A DNA stretch of 27,160 nucleotides from Eshraghiella sp964441705 (GTDB lineage: Bacteria; Bacillota; Clostridia; Lachnospirales; Lachnospiraceae), in assembly GCA_964441705.1 (NCBI GenBank), contig CAYTWF010000042.1, forward strand, positions 1-27,160. The letters run 5' to 3'. Position 1 is the first letter of the stretch, and each line of letters opens with the position of its first letter. Under the pieces are notes generated by a model. The model saw only the letters and a list, made by a program, of their open reading frames with translations, ran no database searches and was not told the DNA's origin. Of this stretch, positions 24,403 to 27,160 are shown piece by piece. Position numbers and translations under genes: made by a program.

Positions 24403-25635
24403 ATGAATACACGCAATTGTATTGTTGCCCAGTCGGGCGGTCCTACCGTAGCAATTAATTCAAGTCTGGCGGGTGTTATAGATGGTGTAATTAAATCCGC
24501 TGATTATGACACTGTATATGGCTCAATTAACGGCATTCTTGGCATTCTTAATGACAAGTTCATTAATCTGACTAAGCTGGTTAATTCATCACCTGACAGC
24601 CTTAATACACTTAAATATACTCCTGCCATGTTTCTTGGCTCATGCCGTCACAAGCTGCCGGATTATACTCAGAACGAAGCTCCGTTTAGACTAATTTTTA
24701 ATCAATTTGAAAGATACAATATTGGTGCCTTCTTCTATATTGGCGGTAATGATTCCATGGACACAGTCCTTAAGCTGTCTGAATATGGCAATCATATCGG
24801 AAGTGATATAAGAATCATTGGAATTCCCAAAACAATTGACAATGACCTTATGATTACAGACCATACACCAGGCTTTGGTTCCGCAGCCAAATACATTGCC
24901 ACCTCTCTTTTGGAAATTGCTCATGACACCTTTATATATGCTGTTAAAAGTGTAACAATCGTGGAGATTATGGGCCGCGATGCAGGATGGCTTACTGCCT
25001 CTGCTGCTCTTGCCCGTAACGGCTATAACACCGCACCACACCTTGTGTATCTCCCAGAGGTAGCTTTTGACAAGCAGGAGTTTATAAATGATGTTAACGC
25101 ACTCCTTGAACACCATAATAACGTTATTGTTGCCGTGTCAGAGGGCATTCATGATGCAGAGGGCAACTATATAAGCGCTGGTGAGAGTACTGAGGATACC
25201 TTTGGTCACAGTCAGCTTAGCGGTGCCGGAAAAGCCCTGGAGTACCTTGTTAAAAATGCCATTGGCGTCAAAGTAAGGTCAGTAGAGGTAAATGTATTAC
25301 AAAGATGTGCTGCTCACCTTGCATCTCTTACTGATTTGAATGAAGCCTTTGAGCTTGGCAGCAAGGCAGTGGAACTTTCAACCAACGGTGTTACCGCTGC
25401 TATGGTGACAATGACAAGAACCTCCAATACACCTTATACAATCGAGTATGGATATTCACAGATTAAAGGAATTGCCAATGAGGCACGCAGTATTCCAAGA
25501 GAATGGATAAATGATGAAGGCAATGACATTAAGCAGGAATTAATTGATTACCTTGCTCCGTTGATTGAAGGAGAAGTCAATATTCAATATAAAAATGGAC
25601 TTCCTGAATATATGAATGTTTCACACCTGATATAA
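24403..25635 (+). CDS. 6-phosphofructokinase, probably pyrophosphate-dependent
   Basis: Phosphorylates fructose 6-phosphate to the 1,6-bisphosphate in glycolysis. The 410 residues show SGGPTVAIN (11-19), GGNDSMDT (114-121), PKTIDND (142-148) and MGRDAGW (190-196). ATP-dependent enzymes have a glycine where Asp117 lies and a glycine where Lys143 lies. Asp at the first and Lys at the second position mark the pyrophosphate-using type, so the enzyme is probably reversible. The ATG at 24403 is chosen because the promoter lies just upstream; the AGGGAAGG site is distant (about 11 bases). A strong terminator follows the stop. Confidence 0.9.
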   Translation: MNTRNCIVAQSGGPTVAINSSLAGVIDGVIKSADYDTVYGSINGILGILNDKFINLTKLVNSSPDSLNTLKYTPAMFLGSCRHKLPDYTQNEAPFRLIFNQFERYNIGAFFYIGGNDSMDTVLKLSEYGNHIGSDIRIIGIPKTIDNDLMITDHTPGFGSAAKYIATSLLEIAHDTFIYAVKSVTIVEIMGRDAGWLTASAALARNGYNTAPHLVYLPEVAFDKQEFINDVNALLEHHNNVIVAVSEGIHDAEGNYISAGESTEDTFGHSQLSGAGKALEYLVKNAIGVKVRSVEVNVLQRCAAHLASLTDLNEAFELGSKAVELSTNGVTAAMVTMTRTSNTPYTIEYGYSQIKGIANEARSIPREWINDEGNDIKQELIDYLAPLIEGEVNIQYKNGLPEYMNVSHLI

Positions 25636-25637
25636 TT

Positions 25638-25690
25638 AAAAAGAGTATTTGCATACAGCTTAGTGTCTGTTATGCAGATACTCTTTTTTT
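25638..25690 (+). terminator. Intrinsic terminator after the phosphofructokinase gene
   Basis: AAAAGAGTAT then TGCAT on the left pairs with ATGCA then ATACTCTTTT on the right, with a one-base mismatch inside the stem, followed by a run of seven T. It begins a few bases after the stop codon. This is a clear terminator. Confidence 0.9.
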
Positions 25691-25695
25691 ATGTC

Positions 25696-25736
25696 GAAAA
25701 TCGCCCCGCACACGGATATTGTCCGGTTCGGGGCGA
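25696..25736 (-). terminator. Terminator for the maltodextrin permease genes
   Basis: TCGCCCCG (25701-25708) pairs with CGGGGCGA (25729-25736) and an inner CGGA/TCCG stem lies within. On the minus strand the stem is followed by TTTTC. It lies about 75 bases after the malG stop and back to back with the phosphofructokinase terminator. Confidence 0.72.
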
Positions 25737-25809
25737 CTCTCCCGCACCCCTTATCAGGATACGGTCGTACTGATTGTATTATGAAAATGAGGATGCATTA
25801 GGAATGCCT

Positions 25810-27075
25810 TTAACCCTTTACTGAACCTGAAAGTCCTTCAACATAGAATCTCTGAAGACTTATGAACAGTATTACGATAGGAATTGCTACAACAATTGCA
25901 CCAGCAGCAAACTGGGTGTAGTATGTATCAATTCGTCTAAAGTCAGTGAGCCATTTCAGTCCAAGTGCAACTGTGTATGAGCTCTGCTTATCTCCAAGTA
26001 ACATACTTGGGAAGATATAATCAGACCATGGTCCGATGAATGATGTTAATACAGTATAGATAATAATAGGCTTTGAAAGCGGTATTGTTATCTTGGTAAA
26101 TATCTGCCATCTTGTAGCACCATCAATAATGGCAGCTTCATCAACAGATTTAGGTATTGTATCAAAGAATCCCTTACAGATATAATATCCCATAGCAGCA
26201 CCTGCGGTACTTACTACTACAAGGGCTCCAAGTGTCTGAGTAAGACCAAGTCCCTTTAAAATATTGTATACTGCAATCATTGACATGAATCCAGGGAACA
26301 TACCAATAATCATCATGAACTTCATAAGGTTCTTTCTTCCTGAGAATCTTGTACGGCTTAAAACATAGGCTGTTGCAAGAACCATCAGAGTAGAAATAAC
26401 ACATGTACATATTGCTACAATAAATGTATTGAGCCACCATTTTCCAAATGGGAAAATATCGCTGTGTGTAAACAAATCAATATAGTTCTGGAATGTAAAT
26501 CCCTTTGGCATAAAATATCCAACATAGTATCCCTGTTCTGCTCTTAAGGATGAAAGAATTATCCAGAAGATAGGGAATATCCATATGATACTCATTATTA
26601 CAAGAACAATGTAGCCAGGACTTACCTTAGTAAATTTCATAACCGAATAAAGGTTAACATATGATGCAATAAGTGCAAGCCAGTAACCAAGTCCAAAATT
26701 CTTAACAAGGAATTTTCCAGTGATAAATCCGGAGTTATCCATGTAGCTTTTTGTAGCAAACATAAGAATTGTAAGGCTGGCTGTAATGACTGCTGCAACA
26801 ACAACCCAGATATAGCATCTGCTCTTCTTTGGATTAACTGCATTCCATATTCCTAACAGTATTGACACAATGGAAAGAACACATACCGCAATAAGGAAAT
26901 ATGATATTTTAGTTACCTTGCCCTCCTGAATCATTTTCAGTGCAAGCTGATATCCTCCAAACTTATCATCCCCAACGCTAAGGTAAGGAAGGAAAAGTGC
27001 AATTGCTGCGATGATACAGGAAATCAGTGAAATCATTTTATATTTAATATTTAAACCTAAAACTTTATTATTCAT
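25810..27075 (-). CDS. MalG-type sugar ABC transporter permease with N-terminal membrane extension
   Basis: Inner permease of an ABC importer for maltose or maltodextrin-like sugars. The C-terminal 270 residues are a standard MalG permease: membrane segments from about 155 and the EAA loop DEAAIIDGATRWQIF (312-326), which docks the ATPase. The first 150 residues are extra, with four predicted membrane segments (about 13-31, 58-77, 88-107, 127-146) and no resemblance I recognise. Typical MalG proteins are near 280 residues, so this one is about 140 longer. GAGGAGGG precedes the ATG by nine bases. The start overlaps the malF stop by one base (TAATG), so both are coupled. Sugar specificity is not provable from sequence. 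Confidence 0.9.
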   Translation of the reverse strand: MNNKVLGLNIKYKMISLISCIIAAIALFLPYLSVGDDKFGGYQLALKMIQEGKVTKISYFLIAVCVLSIVSILLGIWNAVNPKKSRCYIWVVVAAVITASLTILMFATKSYMDNSGFITGKFLVKNFGLGYWLALIASYVNLYSVMKFTKVSPGYIVLVIMSIIWIFPIFWIILSSLRAEQGYYVGYFMPKGFTFQNYIDLFTHSDIFPFGKWWLNTFIVAICTCVISTLMVLATAYVLSRTRFSGRKNLMKFMMIIGMFPGFMSMIAVYNILKGLGLTQTLGALVVVSTAGAAMGYYICKGFFDTIPKSVDEAAIIDGATRWQIFTKITIPLSKPIIIYTVLTSFIGPWSDYIFPSMLLGDKQSSYTVALGLKWLTDFRRIDTYYTQFAAGAIVVAIPIVILFISLQRFYVEGLSGSVKG

Positions 27076-27160
27076 TACTGGAATCCCTCCTCATCCTTTA
27101 ATGCTTTTGACCTTGAGAACGTAATCAGTGAAAATGCCGCTGAAATAATGAATATTACAA
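27075..27160 (-). CDS. MalF-type permease, C-terminal end only (5' part outside window)
   Basis: A 28-codon open end that reads into the window edge and stops at 27075. The residues end in a membrane-like stretch (VIFIISAAFSLITF), then a basic, charged tail (SRSKALKDEEGFQ), as expected for the end of a MalF-type permease next to MalG. The stop is shared with the start of malG by one base. Identity rests on position and on the pairing with MalG, so it is likely but not certain. Confidence 0.62.
   Translation of the reverse strand, partial: VIFIISAAFSLITFSRSKALKDEEGFQ

Noticed and set aside
25755..25776. Small inverted repeat ATCAG/CTGAT after malG
   Set aside because: Only five pairs with bulges; likely chance next to a better terminator.
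1..27160. CRISPR arrays, tRNA, rRNA, transposase or prophage genes, known riboswitch folds
   Set aside because: None of the expected repeat spacing, cloverleaf sequence, integrase or transposase motifs was seen, though small RNAs and unusual folds cannot be excluded by eye.

Overview
The window looks like chromosomal DNA from a low-GC, spore-forming, anaerobic Firmicute, most likely a member of the Lachnospiraceae. The clues are an alpha/beta-type small acid-soluble spore protein, a pyrophosphate-type phosphofructokinase, a DUF4364 protein, a flagellin-lysine methylase homologue, an NAD-type malic enzyme and strong AGGAGG ribosome binding sites. I cannot fix the genus. I see no insertion sequence, prophage, CRISPR array, tRNA or rRNA. 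The DNA is gene-dense and the longest gap without a gene is about 250 bases.

Layout. 1-849 (-): 5' two thirds of rho, with its own promoter and a leader hairpin. 1099-3679 (+): malic enzyme, radical SAM protein and DUF4364 protein, joined by TAATG overlaps. 3671-9966 (-): a protein quality-control operon tig-clpP-clpX-lon-engB, read from one near-perfect extended -10 promoter whose start site lies inside a perfect inverted repeat. An 18-base N run interrupts clpP and is probably two codons too short. 10081-11958 (-): three tandem, related single-pass membrane proteins of unknown function, two of them with cytoplasmic zinc ribbons. 12064-15022 (+): a divergent ABC-2 type exporter with one ATPase and two permeases.

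15115-16546 (-): a small membrane protein, a spore protein (SASP) and a DJ-1/PfpI protein. 16619-17086 (+): a CYTH-domain protein, convergent with and overlapping the next operon. 17061-21262 (-): Nudix hydrolase, FliB-like methylase, ABC half-transporter and TtcA-like thiolase, probably one transcript. 21391-25635 (+): histidine phosphatase, MFS transporter, HAD phosphatase and PPi-dependent phosphofructokinase, closed by a strong terminator. 25810-27160 (-): a maltodextrin-type ABC permease pair (MalG complete, MalF only its last residues).

Most of the window is housekeeping: transcription termination, protein folding and turnover, central carbon metabolism, tRNA thiolation and sugar import. 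The least explained locus is 10081-15022, where the zinc-ribbon membrane trio stands head to head with the two-permease exporter across about 105 bases. It is the best candidate here for an undescribed system, but the link rests only on position and on family resemblance inside the trio. The regulatory sites in small intergenic gaps (rho leader, tig operator, DJ-1/CYTH direct repeats, SASP leader) are the other points of interest.
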